Part shown: positions 7,673-15,631 of the stretch, piece after piece
Layout of the letters: the number at the start of each line of letters is the position of its first letter
Position numbering within the stretch: position 1 is the first letter of the stretch
NCBI RefSeq assembly: GCF_000473085.1
Contig: NZ_AXBA01000002.1
Coordinates: 186,001-250,000, forward strand
From: Azorhizobium doebereinerae UFLA1-100
GTDB lineage: Bacteria; Pseudomonadota; Alphaproteobacteria; Rhizobiales; Xanthobacteraceae
Length of the DNA: 64,000 nt
Direction of reading: 5' to 3'
The notes under the pieces: generated by a model
The model's database searches: none
Told to the model about the DNA's origin: nothing
Seen by the model: only the letters and a program-made list of their open reading frames with translations
Program-made: the position numbers and the translations under genes

Positions 7673-9034
7673 ATGAAGCTTGAGACCGCCAGCCCTCCGG
7701 CGCCCGTTTCGCTGCCGCGCATCAGCCGCGCGCACGTGGCCGATACGGTGGAATATCTCAACAGCCAGGTTCCGGCCGAGGCGGCGGAATTCGTCGATCG
7801 CCTGCCGCTCGACTGGGCGGTAGAGGTGCTCGACCAGCCGACCTTCGAATGGGCCTCCGAAATGCTGGAGATCTTGTCGCCGGACAAGGCGGTGGCGCTG
7901 CTGGAGGGCATGTCCACCGACCGCGCCGCCGACGTGCTGCGCTGGGTGGACGAGGAGGTCCGCGCCCGGCTCCAGGCCCGGCTCAGCCCCGAGGCGCGCG
8001 GCGCGATCGAGCATCTGCTCACCTATCCCGAGGACACCGCCGGCGGCCTGATGACGACGGAGTTCGTCACCGTTCCGGCGAGCTGGACGGTGCAGCAGAC
8101 GCTGGACCATATCCGCCTGGTGGAGCGGACGCGGGAAACCATCTACGCCATCTACGTGCTCGACCCGGTGACGCGCCGCCTGCTGCACATCGTGACGCTG
8201 CGTCGCCTCATCTCCGGCGAGCCCGGCGCGCCCATCGCCTCGGTGGCGCAGCCCTATGCCCCGATCACCACCACGCCCTTCGCCTCCAGCGAGGACGTGG
8301 CCCGGCTGATCGCCAAATACGACCTTCTGGCCATTCCAGTGGTGGATTCCACCGGCCACCTCATCGGCATCTGCACCTTCGACGACGTCATCGACGCCAT
8401 GATCGAGGACCAGACCGAGGACGTGCAGCGCATGGGCGGCATGGAGGCCATCGACGAGCCCTACATGCAGATCAGCTTTGCCGAGATGATCAAGAAGCGC
8501 GCCGGCTGGCTGTGCATCCTGTTCGTCTCGGAGATGTTCACGGCCAGCGCCATGCAGGTGTTCTCGGACGAACTGGAGCGGGCCATCGTGCTCGCTTTGT
8601 TCGTGCCGCTGGTCATGAGCTCGGGCGGCAACTCGGGCTCGCAGGCTACCTCCCTCATCATCCGCGCCCTGGCGCTGCACCAGGTGCGGCTGAGGGACTG
8701 GTTCCGCGTCGCCCTGCGGGAGATCCCCACCGGCATGACGCTCGGCGCCATCCTCGGCGTGCTGGGCATGATCCGCATCATGGTGTGGCAGGGGCTGGGG
8801 CTGTTCGACTACGGCCCGCACTGGCAGTTGCTGGCGATGACCATCGCCTCGGCGCTGGTGGGCATCGTCACCTTCGGCTCGCTGGCCGGCTCCATGCTGC
8901 CCTTCATCCTCAAACGGGCGGGCTTCGACCCGGCGAGCGCCTCGGCGCCGTTCGTGGCGACGCTGGTGGATGTCACCGGGCTGATCATCTATTTCAGCGT
9001 CGCCTACCTCTTCCTCAAGGGCACCATCCTCTAG
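7673..9034 (+). CDS. mgtE: Magnesium transporter MgtE
   Basis: 453 residues, standard for MgtE. The order is a cytosolic helical N domain (SPDKAVALLEGMSTDRAADVL), two CBS domains (about residues 130-255, e.g. YPEDTAGGLMTTEFVTV), and five membrane helices with the pore-family motif PLVMSSGGNSGSQA. It is a Mg2+-gated Mg2+ channel of the inner membrane. The ATG at 7673 follows GGGGGAG and gives the family N-terminus; in-frame ATGs at 7448 and 7490 would add a Pro/Arg-rich extension that looks non-coding. The 326 bp upstream (7347-7672) contain no riboswitch or other gene that I can recognise. Confidence 0.95.
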   Translation: MKLETASPPAPVSLPRISRAHVADTVEYLNSQVPAEAAEFVDRLPLDWAVEVLDQPTFEWASEMLEILSPDKAVALLEGMSTDRAADVLRWVDEEVRARLQARLSPEARGAIEHLLTYPEDTAGGLMTTEFVTVPASWTVQQTLDHIRLVERTRETIYAIYVLDPVTRRLLHIVTLRRLISGEPGAPIASVAQPYAPITTTPFASSEDVARLIAKYDLLAIPVVDSTGHLIGICTFDDVIDAMIEDQTEDVQRMGGMEAIDEPYMQISFAEMIKKRAGWLCILFVSEMFTASAMQVFSDELERAIVLALFVPLVMSSGGNSGSQATSLIIRALALHQVRLRDWFRVALREIPTGMTLGAILGVLGMIRIMVWQGLGLFDYGPHWQLLAMTIASALVGIVTFGSLAGSMLPFILKRAGFDPASASAPFVATLVDVTGLIIYFSVAYLFLKGTIL

Positions 9035-9052
9035 GCCGCTCCGAAGGGCGGC

Positions 9053-9304
9053 TCAGCGTTCCACCATGAAGCGCAGCAGCGCGCCGTAGGCGCCCTCGTC
9101 CTTGCCGATGCGGGTGTCCTGCCGCGCTTCGGTGGCAGCGGCATCGGTCAGTTCGCGGGTGGAAATCTCGAAGCCGCGCGTGGCGAGGAAGTTCACGGCG
9201 TCCTCCGGCGAAGCGAAGCCCGGGATCGCCTCCATCAGCACTTCCGCGAGCCCCGTATTGCCGGAGGCGTCGGCCTTCAGGCGTTCGAGATCGGCTTGCG
9301 ACAT
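9053..9304 (-). CDS. Nif11-domain small protein
   Basis: 83 residues with an N-terminal Nif11-like domain: MSQADLERLKADAS, then SPEDAVNFLATRGFEISTRE, which follows the family pattern of two helices plus a Gly-Phe turn. In RiPP pathways Nif11 domains act as leader peptides. Here the C-terminal part has no Cys and no Gly-Gly cleavage site, and no modifying enzyme is nearby, so a natural-product precursor is unlikely. Start at 9304 with GGGAG upstream. It is convergent with mgtE, 18 bp apart. Confidence 0.75.
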   Translation of the reverse strand: MSQADLERLKADASGNTGLAEVLMEAIPGFASPEDAVNFLATRGFEISTRELTDAAATEARQDTRIGKDEGAYGALLRFMVER

Positions 9305-9484
9305 GGGTGTTCTCCCTGTGTGACCTTCGGGTGCAACAACGGCCAAGGTCGCCGGGATGTTCCGCTGCGGGTCCCGGCCGCGTCTTGGCCTCGACAGTGT
9401 GCCACAGGTCCGGGGCAACCCCTTGCCCGTTCGCAGCACGGCGCCGAACGGGTAAGGTGCGCGGGATGACGGGGGAGGCGGGCG

Positions 9485-10009
9485 ATGAGGTTCTGGACCA
9501 CGATGATGGCGGCGCTGCTGGTCGCCGGCGCCGCGCACGCCGCCGACGGCCCGGCGCCCGATCCCAAGGCGGACATCGCCATGCCGCAGGCCAACTGGCT
9601 GTTCGTCGTCACCGCCGACTCGGCGAGCATCGACGGCAAGACGCTGACGCTGAAGGGCGTTTCGCCGCAGATCGTGATGTTCTCCGACCGGCCTGAACGG
9701 CTCACCGGCGATGCCAGCACCGCCGGCTTCATATCCTATTGGACCGGCGGCAAGGGCGATTTCCAGCGCGACCCGCCCAACGCCACGCTGTCCACCACGG
9801 TGAACGGCAAGGTGGTGGTCGCGGTGGTCGAGCTCACCGCCCCCAAGCTGGACGGCGATACCCTGACCTACAGCTATCGCGTGCTGGGCGACACCAAGCC
9901 GGAAGCCGGCGCGGACGCCAGCCTGTTCATCGACTGGTGGGTGGGCGCCGGCGGCGGCGGCTGCTGGCGCGGCCCCTATGGCGGCCTGCACTGCCGCCCG
10001 CGCTGGTAG
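9485..10009 (+). CDS. Exported hypothetical protein
   Basis: 174 residues with a clear Sec signal peptide (MRFWTTMMAALLVAGAAHAA, cleavage after AHA), so it is periplasmic. The body holds KTLTLKGVSPQIVMFSDRPERLTG and a WW..G segment followed by a Gly/Cys-rich C-terminus with two Cys residues that could form a disulfide. I do not recognise a characterised family. The ATG at 9485 follows GGGGGAGG. It is divergent from the Nif11 gene across about 180 bp. Confidence 0.75.
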   Translation: MRFWTTMMAALLVAGAAHAADGPAPDPKADIAMPQANWLFVVTADSASIDGKTLTLKGVSPQIVMFSDRPERLTGDASTAGFISYWTGGKGDFQRDPPNATLSTTVNGKVVVAVVELTAPKLDGDTLTYSYRVLGDTKPEAGADASLFIDWWVGAGGGGCWRGPYGGLHCRPRW

Positions 10010-10142
10010 ACAGGCGGGGGCGGCCGCCGCATGCGACGGACAGACCCAAAACCGTTGAAAATCAACGGCCAAGCTGGAACGACCGCAGACGGTCGACGTT
10101 GATGTCCTGGGGCGAGCAACGATAATGCGAAGGACACCACCC

Positions 10143-10379
10143 ATGGGCAATCCCGACAATCGCAATGCCGACACCCGCAACCCCGGCCAGGGCCAGAACC
10201 AGGATCCCAACCGCCAGCAGGACCCGAACCGGCAGAACCCGGGCCAGCAGAGCCAGACCGGCGGCGGCCAGGGCCAGCAGGGCGGCCAGAAGGGCCAGCC
10301 CGGACAGCAGGGCGGCCAGCACGGCGGCATGGACCCGAGCAAGCGCCAGGATCCGGACCGCAACCCGACCCAGCGCTGA
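10143..10379 (+). CDS. Gln/Asn/Gly/Pro-rich low-complexity small protein
   Basis: 78 residues, almost entirely hydrophilic and disordered: repeated NPGQ, QDPNRQ and GQQGGQ units, with no Cys and almost no hydrophobic residues. The start at 10143 (MGNPDN) has GAAGGA about 10 bp upstream; an in-frame ATG at 10125 would add six residues. A strong terminator follows 24 bp after the stop, so it is probably a monocistronic real gene. Function unknown; such proteins resemble stress-related disordered proteins only in composition. Confidence 0.65.
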   Translation: MGNPDNRNADTRNPGQGQNQDPNRQQDPNRQNPGQQSQTGGGQGQQGGQKGQPGQQGGQHGGMDPSKRQDPDRNPTQR

Positions 10380-10402
10380 TCGCGCCGCGTCGTCGCACAT
10401 CA

Positions 10403-10434
10403 GCCCCGTCCCTCTCGCGAGGGGCGGGGTTTTT
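10403..10434 (+). terminator. Rho-independent terminator after the Q/N-rich gene
   Basis: Stem CCCCGTCCCTC / GAGGGGCGGGG (one G-T pair) with a TCGC loop and a TTTTT tail, just after the stop at 10379. Confidence 0.85.
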
Positions 10435-10472
10435 CATTGCGGTTGACGCAGGAGCATGCGGAAACGCGCCGA

Positions 10473-10494
10473 AAACAGACCGCACAGTCTGTTT
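10473..10494. promoter_or_regulatory. Palindromic operator upstream of the TetR gene
   Basis: A perfect inverted repeat AAACAGAC-N6-GTCTGTTT, centred about 92 bp before the TetR ATG. Size and form fit TetR/AcrR operators, so autoregulation is likely. A second, related palindrome follows the gene (11232-11249). Confidence 0.7.
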
Positions 10495-10575
10495 TTATGG
10501 TCACGCCGGCCCTATATCGAGTATGGACAGGAAGACCCAGGCACCGAAACTTGGTGACCGGGCATTGGAGACGGC

Positions 10576-11184
10576 ATGGACAACAACACCCGGTCGGAGC
10601 GGTCCCGAAAGGCCATCCTGGATGCGGCGCTGACCATCATCGCCCGCGACGGGCCCGGCCGGCTCACGCTGGACGCCATCGCCCGCGAGAGCGGCATCAG
10701 CAAGGGCGGACTGATGCACCAGTTCCGCACCAAGGAAGCCGTGCTCAAGGCGCTGCTGGAGCACCAGATCGCCCACTTCGACGTTTTCTCCAAAGCCTAC
10801 CAATCTGGGCCCGGCGCAAAGCATCCGGAACAGGTTCTCGCCTCCCAGATCGTCACCATCCGCGAGACGACCAGCGACCCGCATTCGGTCTTCTTCGCCA
10901 TCCTCGGCGCGCTGGCCCAAGATCCGGGCCTGCTGTCTATTTCCCGCGAGCGGAGCGCCGAGCGGGTGGAGGGCATCAAGGCGGAAGCCGCCGACCCGGA
11001 TCTCGCGTTGCTGCGCTGGTCCGCCGCTCTGGGACTTGCCCTGACCACGATGCTGGGCATGTCCCCGCTCAGCCCGGCGGACCGGGACCGGCTGTTCGCC
11101 CGCCTGCTTGATGCCGAAGCGTGGACCGCGCAAGGCAAGCCCTCGAAGCCGCGCCCAGCGGCCCGCCGCAAGCAGGACGCCTGA
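10576..11184 (+). CDS. TetR/AcrR family transcriptional regulator
   Basis: 202 residues. The N-terminal HTH (about 12-58: RKAILDAALTIIARDG, LTLDAIARESGISKGGLMHQF, KEAVLKALL) is a textbook TetR DNA-binding domain. The C-terminal ligand/dimer domain is not specific, and the tail is Lys/Arg/Pro-rich. It probably represses its own promoter and the region after it through the flanking palindromes. No efflux pump or catabolic gene is adjacent, so the ligand is unknown. Start at 10576 with GGAGA upstream. Confidence 0.93.
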   Translation: MDNNTRSERSRKAILDAALTIIARDGPGRLTLDAIARESGISKGGLMHQFRTKEAVLKALLEHQIAHFDVFSKAYQSGPGAKHPEQVLASQIVTIRETTSDPHSVFFAILGALAQDPGLLSISRERSAERVEGIKAEAADPDLALLRWSAALGLALTTMLGMSPLSPADRDRLFARLLDAEAWTAQGKPSKPRPAARRKQDA

Positions 11185-11231
11185 CCGGACGCCCCGGTCT
11201 CGCCGCCATCGGGAAAAATCATCTTTTAAAA

Positions 11232-11249
11232 AAACCGACCAGACGGTTT
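11232..11249. promoter_or_regulatory. Second TetR-type palindrome
   Basis: AAACCG-N6-CGGTTT lies 48 bp after the TetR stop. It resembles the first palindrome in arm length and AAAC/GTTT ends, so it may be a second operator. The 481-bp gap 11185-11665 otherwise contains only a GC-rich hairpin (GCCTCCGCCGGAGGC at 11331-11345) and no gene that I can support until the DUF3313 lipoprotein. Confidence 0.5.
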
Positions 11250-11665
11250 GCAACTCGTCCCATCAATGCTACGGTTCACCCAACGTAGCGAGAGACTGAA
11301 AGGGGACGAGCCTGTGGTGGGGCGCTTCCGGCCTCCGCCGGAGGCGGCAGGATCCGCGCGATCGGTCACTTGCCTGACCGGCGACCCGTGCGCGTGGCGC
11401 CGCCCCTTGCAGCCCGGCCCTTCATTCTAAGGCGCGCGTTCTGATCCCGGTCCGTCGGCCACCGCCCTCGGCCGGCGGGCCGGGATCTGCTCCCACATGC
11501 CATCCCTCCGCTTTTGCGGCCCCCGCGCCCGGCACCGCCGGGTCGCGGAACGCATCCGGCTGCCCGCGCTCCGGCGCGAATGCCCGCGTGCGCCGCCGAG
11601 GCAGAGCCCGCTGCGTCCGGCGTGCCGTGCCGCCGCAGCCTCCCCCGCACGAACAGGACATCCGA

Positions 11666-12328
11666 ATGCCTCTCCCGATCACCGCCCCCCGGCTTGCCGC
11701 CGCCGCGCTCTGCCTCGCCCTCGCCGGCTGCGGCACCGCCGAGCCGGTCAAATATTCCGGCATCGCCTCCTCCGCCCAGCTGGAGCGCAACGCGCAGGAC
11801 AAGTCCGGGCGGATGCCGTACCGCTACGCGAGCAATGCGGACTGGCGGCAGTATCAGAAGATCATCGTCGATCCCGTGGCCATCTATCAGGGGCCCGACC
11901 AGCAGTTCGGCACCATGACCGACGCCGACAAGGTCGCGCTCGCCGGCTACATGCAGGCCCAGTTCTCCGAGAAGCTGCGGAGCCGCTTCCTGATGGTGAA
12001 TGCGCCCGGACCGCACACGCTGCGCCTCAAGCTGACCCTGACCGGCGCCACGGCGACCCCCCCGGTGCTCGCCACCCTGTCGCGGTTCGACATCGCCGGC
12101 GGCGTCTACAACGGCCTCCAGACCGCGCGCGGCGGCGAAGGCACGCTGACCGGCGCGGTCATCTATGCGGTGGAGATCCACGACGCCAAGACCAACCAGC
12201 TCCTCGCCGCCTATGTGTCGAAACAGTATCCCAACCCCTACGACATTCCCGCCAGCTTCGGCCCGCTGGCGGCCTCGAAGGTGGGCATCGACAAGGGCGC
12301 CGAGGCCCTGCTCGCCGAATTGCAGTGA
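11666..12328 (+). CDS. DUF3313 family lipoprotein
   Basis: 220 residues. Signal peptide with lipobox LALAGC (Cys22), so it is a lipidated envelope protein. The body matches the DUF3313 pattern: KYSGIASSAQLE, KIIVDPVAIYQGPDQQFG, then a stretch of alternating strands ending in KGAEALLAEL. Function unknown in the family. The ATG at 11666 follows AGGA; the frame is open further upstream but the sequence is Arg/Pro-rich and lacks a signal peptide. A TetR-type palindrome lies 417 bp upstream, which may or may not control it. Confidence 0.82.
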   Translation: MPLPITAPRLAAAALCLALAGCGTAEPVKYSGIASSAQLERNAQDKSGRMPYRYASNADWRQYQKIIVDPVAIYQGPDQQFGTMTDADKVALAGYMQAQFSEKLRSRFLMVNAPGPHTLRLKLTLTGATATPPVLATLSRFDIAGGVYNGLQTARGGEGTLTGAVIYAVEIHDAKTNQLLAAYVSKQYPNPYDIPASFGPLAASKVGIDKGAEALLAELQ

Positions 12329-12437
12329 TCCACCGCCGGCGCGCGTCCCGGGGCGGGCGCCGGCCATGCCGCACGCAAGGCCCCGCGCCGCATCGGCGCC
12401 AGGATGAAAGCTTGAGGAAAACCGGGCTTTGGAGAGC

Positions 12438-12514
12438 TGGTCGGAGTGGCAGGATTTGAACCTGCGACCCCCACGTCCCGAACGTGGTGCGCTACCAGAC
12501 TGCGCTACACTCCG
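12438..12514 (-). tRNA. tRNA-Pro (CGG), copy 1
   Basis: 77 nt including an encoded CCA. Acceptor arms CGGAGTG/CACTCCG pair fully; the anticodon loop TTCGGGA gives anticodon CGG; the T loop is GGTTCAAATCC. It is identical to the copy at 12842-12918. A CTAGCACGC element sits 18 bp before the 5' end (12532-12540), with a possible -35 further upstream. Confidence 0.97.
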
Positions 12515-12841
12515 AACCCAGGCCGCAGCGACTAGCACGCGCCCGCCTCCGGGTGAATGGCCTTGGCGCGGAAAAGCGCGTCTCTCCCCAGGAAGCGGCA
12601 GCAACGAACCGGAACGGCCCGCCCGCGCGGGGCGCAGGCCCGCCATGCACCGCCCGTTCCGCTTCGGCCCGCGCCGCGAATCACCGGACACCATGCCCTT
12701 GGGGCAGATGATCCAGCCGGTCCGAAAATGCGCCGCCGCCCGTCCACATCGCCGGAAAAAACCGCGCACGCCGACGCACCGGCGAGAGCAAGCCGATCCG
12801 TGTCGCCATCAGGCCATAGTTTGGAAAGAGCCGGAGAAAAC

Positions 12842-12918
12842 TGGTCGGAGTGGCAGGATTTGAACCTGCGACCCCCACGTCCCGAACGTGGTGCGCTACC
12901 AGACTGCGCTACACTCCG
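12842..12918 (-). tRNA. tRNA-Pro (CGG), copy 2
   Basis: 77 nt, identical in sequence to copy 1, CCA included. The 5' flank also carries CTAGCACGC at exactly the same 18-bp distance (12936-12944), so the duplication included the promoter region. The 327 bp between the copies (12515-12841) show no gene. Confidence 0.97.
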
Positions 12919-13065
12919 AACTCAGGGGGCTGCGTCTAGCACGCACCTTGCGCCCGGCGCAAGGGCGATCTCGTGCGCCCCTCGCTTGAACCCCCACGGC
13001 GCGCGTGTCATAGGAAGCGCCGCCCTGTCATACGGGCCGAATTTCAAGCAGTGGAGTACTGGGAC

Positions 13066-13893
13066 ATGGTGACGAACGACAGCGCGAGCGGTCTCCTCAA
13101 GGGCAAGCGCGGGCTGATCTTCGGCGTCGCCAACAACCGCTCCATCGCCTACGGCATCGCCAAGGCGGCGCGCGCGCAGGGCGCGGAGATCGCGCTGACC
13201 TACCAGGGCGAGGCGCTGAAGAAGCGCGTGGAGCCGCTCGCCGCCGAGCTGGGCGGCCATCTGGTGGGCCATTGTGACGTCACCGATCCGACCACCATGG
13301 ACGCGGTGTTCGCCGAGACGGAAAAACTGTTCGGCTCCATCGACTTCCTGGTCCACTGCATCGCCTTCTCCAACAAGGACGAGCTGGACGGGCGCTACGT
13401 GGACACCAGCGCCGACAATTTCACCAAGACCATGTTCATCTCCTGCTACTCCTTCACTGCGCTGGCGCAGCGGGCGGAGAAGATCATGAACGACGGCGGC
13501 TCGCTGCTGACGCTGACCTATTACGGCGCCGAGAAGTGGATGCCGCACTACAATGTCATGGGCGTCGCCAAGGCCGCGCTGGAGGCCAGCGTGCGCTATC
13601 TTGCCGCCGACCTCGGCCCGAAGCAGATCCGCGTCAACGCCATTTCCGCCGGCCCGATCAAGACGCTGGCCGCTTCCGGCATCGGCGACTTCCGCTACAT
13701 CCTGAAGTGGAACGAGCTGAACTCGCCGCTGCGCCGCACCGTGACCACGGACGAGGTGGGTGACACCGGCGTCTATCTGCTGTCCGATCTCTCCCGCGGC
13801 GTTACGGGCGAGATACATCACGTGGATGCGGGCTATCATATCGTCGGCATGAAGCACCCCGACGCGCCGGACCTGGCGCTCGTGCGCGAGTGA
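13066..13893 (+). CDS. fabI: Enoyl-[acyl-carrier-protein] reductase (NADH) FabI
   Basis: 275 residues. It reduces the trans-2-enoyl-ACP double bond in fatty acid elongation in the cytosol. FabI-type features are GLIFGVANNRSIAYGIA (cofactor loop that replaces the usual SDR TGxxxGxG), HCIAFSNK, and the catalytic Tyr-X6-Lys as YNVMGVAK. RVNAISAGPIKTLAASGI follows, the segment contacting triclosan-type inhibitors in the family. The ATG at 13066 follows GTGGAG; upstream in-frame sequence to 12973 is not FabI-like. A single gene after the tRNA pair. Confidence 0.96.
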   Translation: MVTNDSASGLLKGKRGLIFGVANNRSIAYGIAKAARAQGAEIALTYQGEALKKRVEPLAAELGGHLVGHCDVTDPTTMDAVFAETEKLFGSIDFLVHCIAFSNKDELDGRYVDTSADNFTKTMFISCYSFTALAQRAEKIMNDGGSLLTLTYYGAEKWMPHYNVMGVAKAALEASVRYLAADLGPKQIRVNAISAGPIKTLAASGIGDFRYILKWNELNSPLRRTVTTDEVGDTGVYLLSDLSRGVTGEIHHVDAGYHIVGMKHPDAPDLALVRE

Positions 13894-13974
13894 GGGTGCG
13901 CCGAAGTCACGCGTAGGGCGGTCCGCCCAAGCCGCAAGGCCGGCCGGATACCGCCCGGGTTTCAAGGAGATGTC

Positions 13975-14520
13975 ATGATGCGGATGCTGCGCTGCGCCCT
14001 TTCGGCCCTTCTCCTCGCCGGCTCCGTCCTCCCCGCGCTGGCCGGTTCCACGCTCGGGGCGCCGGAAGGCCTGCCGACGCTGGAGCAGTATCCGCTGCGC
14101 GACCGCTTCTTCGGTTCCGGCGGCGCTTTCTTCCCCAATTACTCCATGCCCTCGGAATACGGCCTCGGCTACATGATCGCCGACGGGCCGGCGCTGTCCG
14201 GCGGGGTGGTGAAGGGGACGAAGAGCGGCGTGCCGATCTTCGCGGCGGGCACCGTGGACTTCAACTGCCAGGCCGAGCAGCGGCCGCAGATCGCGATCCT
14301 GTCGGCCCCGGCGGGCACCAAGCTGGCGGTGAGCCCCGGCACTTTCGTGGCGCAGGATATCGACGGCGGCTCCACCCGCTGCCTCGGCCGCCCGGTGTCC
14401 GGCGCGGTGGTGCGCTACATGGGCCGCCTGCCGAAGGGCGGGGCGAGCGTCACCCTGCGGGTGACCTATCCGCACCTCGGCGCCTGGTACGACCATGTGG
14501 TGCAGGTGCCCGGCCTCTGA
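13975..14520 (+). CDS. Exported hypothetical protein, paralogue A
   Basis: 181 residues with a Sec signal peptide (LLLAGSVLPALAGS). The C-terminal 90 residues match those of the next gene: both have an early Cys (FNCQ here), an AVSPGTFV/SIAPGPYV block, a second Cys before LGR, and the ending RVTYPHLGAWYDH. The two Cys are at corresponding positions, suggesting a disulfide-linked beta domain in the periplasm. Family and function unrecognised. Start at 13975 with AAGGAG upstream. Confidence 0.8.
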   Translation: MMRMLRCALSALLLAGSVLPALAGSTLGAPEGLPTLEQYPLRDRFFGSGGAFFPNYSMPSEYGLGYMIADGPALSGGVVKGTKSGVPIFAAGTVDFNCQAEQRPQIAILSAPAGTKLAVSPGTFVAQDIDGGSTRCLGRPVSGAVVRYMGRLPKGGASVTLRVTYPHLGAWYDHVVQVPGL

Positions 14521-14552
14521 GCCGCCGGCACAGGCGCGGGAGTGTTGGGGGG

Positions 14553-15014
14553 ATGGACATGAACGCACGCCAGGACCTGAACCGACGCTTCGGCGCCATC
14601 GTCGCGGCCGGCCTCCTCGCGGCCGGCATGACGGCGGCGGGCGCCCTCGCCCTGCCCGCCCCGGGCGCGGCCGCCGAGGGCCACGACAACGACCCCGACG
14701 CCTATGTGGTGAATTATTTCACCGGCGGCGGCAGCGACGGCATCCTGTTCGCCGCCGGCACCGCCAACCAGCAGTGCACCGACCTCGGGCTGCCCACCAT
14801 CACCGTGGTCACCACCTCGCCGGGCGTGAAGCTCTCCATCGCGCCGGGCCCCTATGTGGTCACCGGCACCGACTATGGCTATCTGGTCTGCCTCGGCCGG
14901 CGCTTGCCGGGCATGGTGGTGCGCGGCACGGGCACCGGGACGGCGCACATCCGCGTCAGCTACCCGCCGCTCGGCCAGTGGTACGACCACTATCTGACGC
15001 TGCCGGCCCGATGA
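14553..15014 (+). CDS. Exported hypothetical protein, paralogue B
   Basis: 153 residues. The N-terminal region is an Ala/Gly-rich signal peptide; the mature part shares with paralogue A the two Cys, the SIAPGPYV block and the ending RVSYPPLGQWYDH. It probably arose by tandem duplication and divergence. It starts 32 bp after paralogue A and overlaps the phosphatase gene by 4 bp (ATGA), so the three genes form an operon. The start could be 14553 or the in-frame ATG at 14559. Confidence 0.78.
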   Translation: MDMNARQDLNRRFGAIVAAGLLAAGMTAAGALALPAPGAAAEGHDNDPDAYVVNYFTGGGSDGILFAAGTANQQCTDLGLPTITVVTTSPGVKLSIAPGPYVVTGTDYGYLVCLGRRLPGMVVRGTGTGTAHIRVSYPPLGQWYDHYLTLPAR

Positions 15015-15601
15015 GCGCTCCGCGCCGCCTCTTCCTGGTCCGCCACGGCGAGACGGACTGGAACGTGGCCGGCCGGCTGCAGGGCCGGCGCGACATTCCC
15101 CTCAACAGCCTCGGCCGTGCCCAGGCGGCGCGCGTCGGCCGGGTGCTGGCCCAGCTCGCCGGCGGCGTGGAGGGCCTCCATTTCGTCTCCAGCCCGCTCA
15201 GCCGGGCCTTGGAGACCATGCGCATCCTGCGCACCACGCTGGAGCTTCCGGCCTCAGACTTCGCCCACGACCCGCAACTGGCGGAACTGTCCTTCGGCCA
15301 GTGGGAAGGCATGACCTGGCCGGAAATCCGCCGCCGCGACGCGCGGGCGGTGCGGACGCGCGAGCTCGACCCCTGGAGCTTCGTGCCGCCGGACGGCGAG
15401 AGCTATGTGATGCTGAGCCAGCGGGCGGGTGCCGCTGTCGACCGCGTCAGGGGCGACGCGGTGGTGGTCACCCATGGCGGGGTGATCCGCGCCCTGCTGC
15501 ACGCCAAGGCCGGCATGCCGGCGCAGGACGCCGCCCTCGTTCCCATCCGCCAGGGCGCCATCTACGTGCTGGAAGGCGGCCTGTTCGAGGTGGCGGACTA
15601 A
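15011..15601 (+). CDS. Histidine phosphatase family protein (phosphoglycerate mutase-like)
   Basis: 196 residues. The phosphohistidine motif LVRHGETDWN lies at residues 9-18, the RALETMRI segment follows, the acid/base region is LAELSFGQWEGMTW, and the second catalytic His is in VVVTHGG. The length suggests a small-molecule phosphatase of the CobC/GpmB type rather than a glycolytic mutase; the substrate cannot be read from sequence. It is translationally coupled to the exported protein upstream (ATGA). Confidence 0.9.
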   Translation: MSAPRRLFLVRHGETDWNVAGRLQGRRDIPLNSLGRAQAARVGRVLAQLAGGVEGLHFVSSPLSRALETMRILRTTLELPASDFAHDPQLAELSFGQWEGMTWPEIRRRDARAVRTRELDPWSFVPPDGESYVMLSQRAGAAVDRVRGDAVVVTHGGVIRALLHAKAGMPAQDAALVPIRQGAIYVLEGGLFEVAD

Positions 15602-15631
15602 AGCGCCCCGCACGACTTCGCCGCGCCGGTG

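Noticed and set aside
12515-12841. Integrated element between the two tRNA-Pro genes
   Set aside because: Only 327 bp with no integrase, no gene and no extra tRNA 3' fragment; simple tandem duplication fits better.
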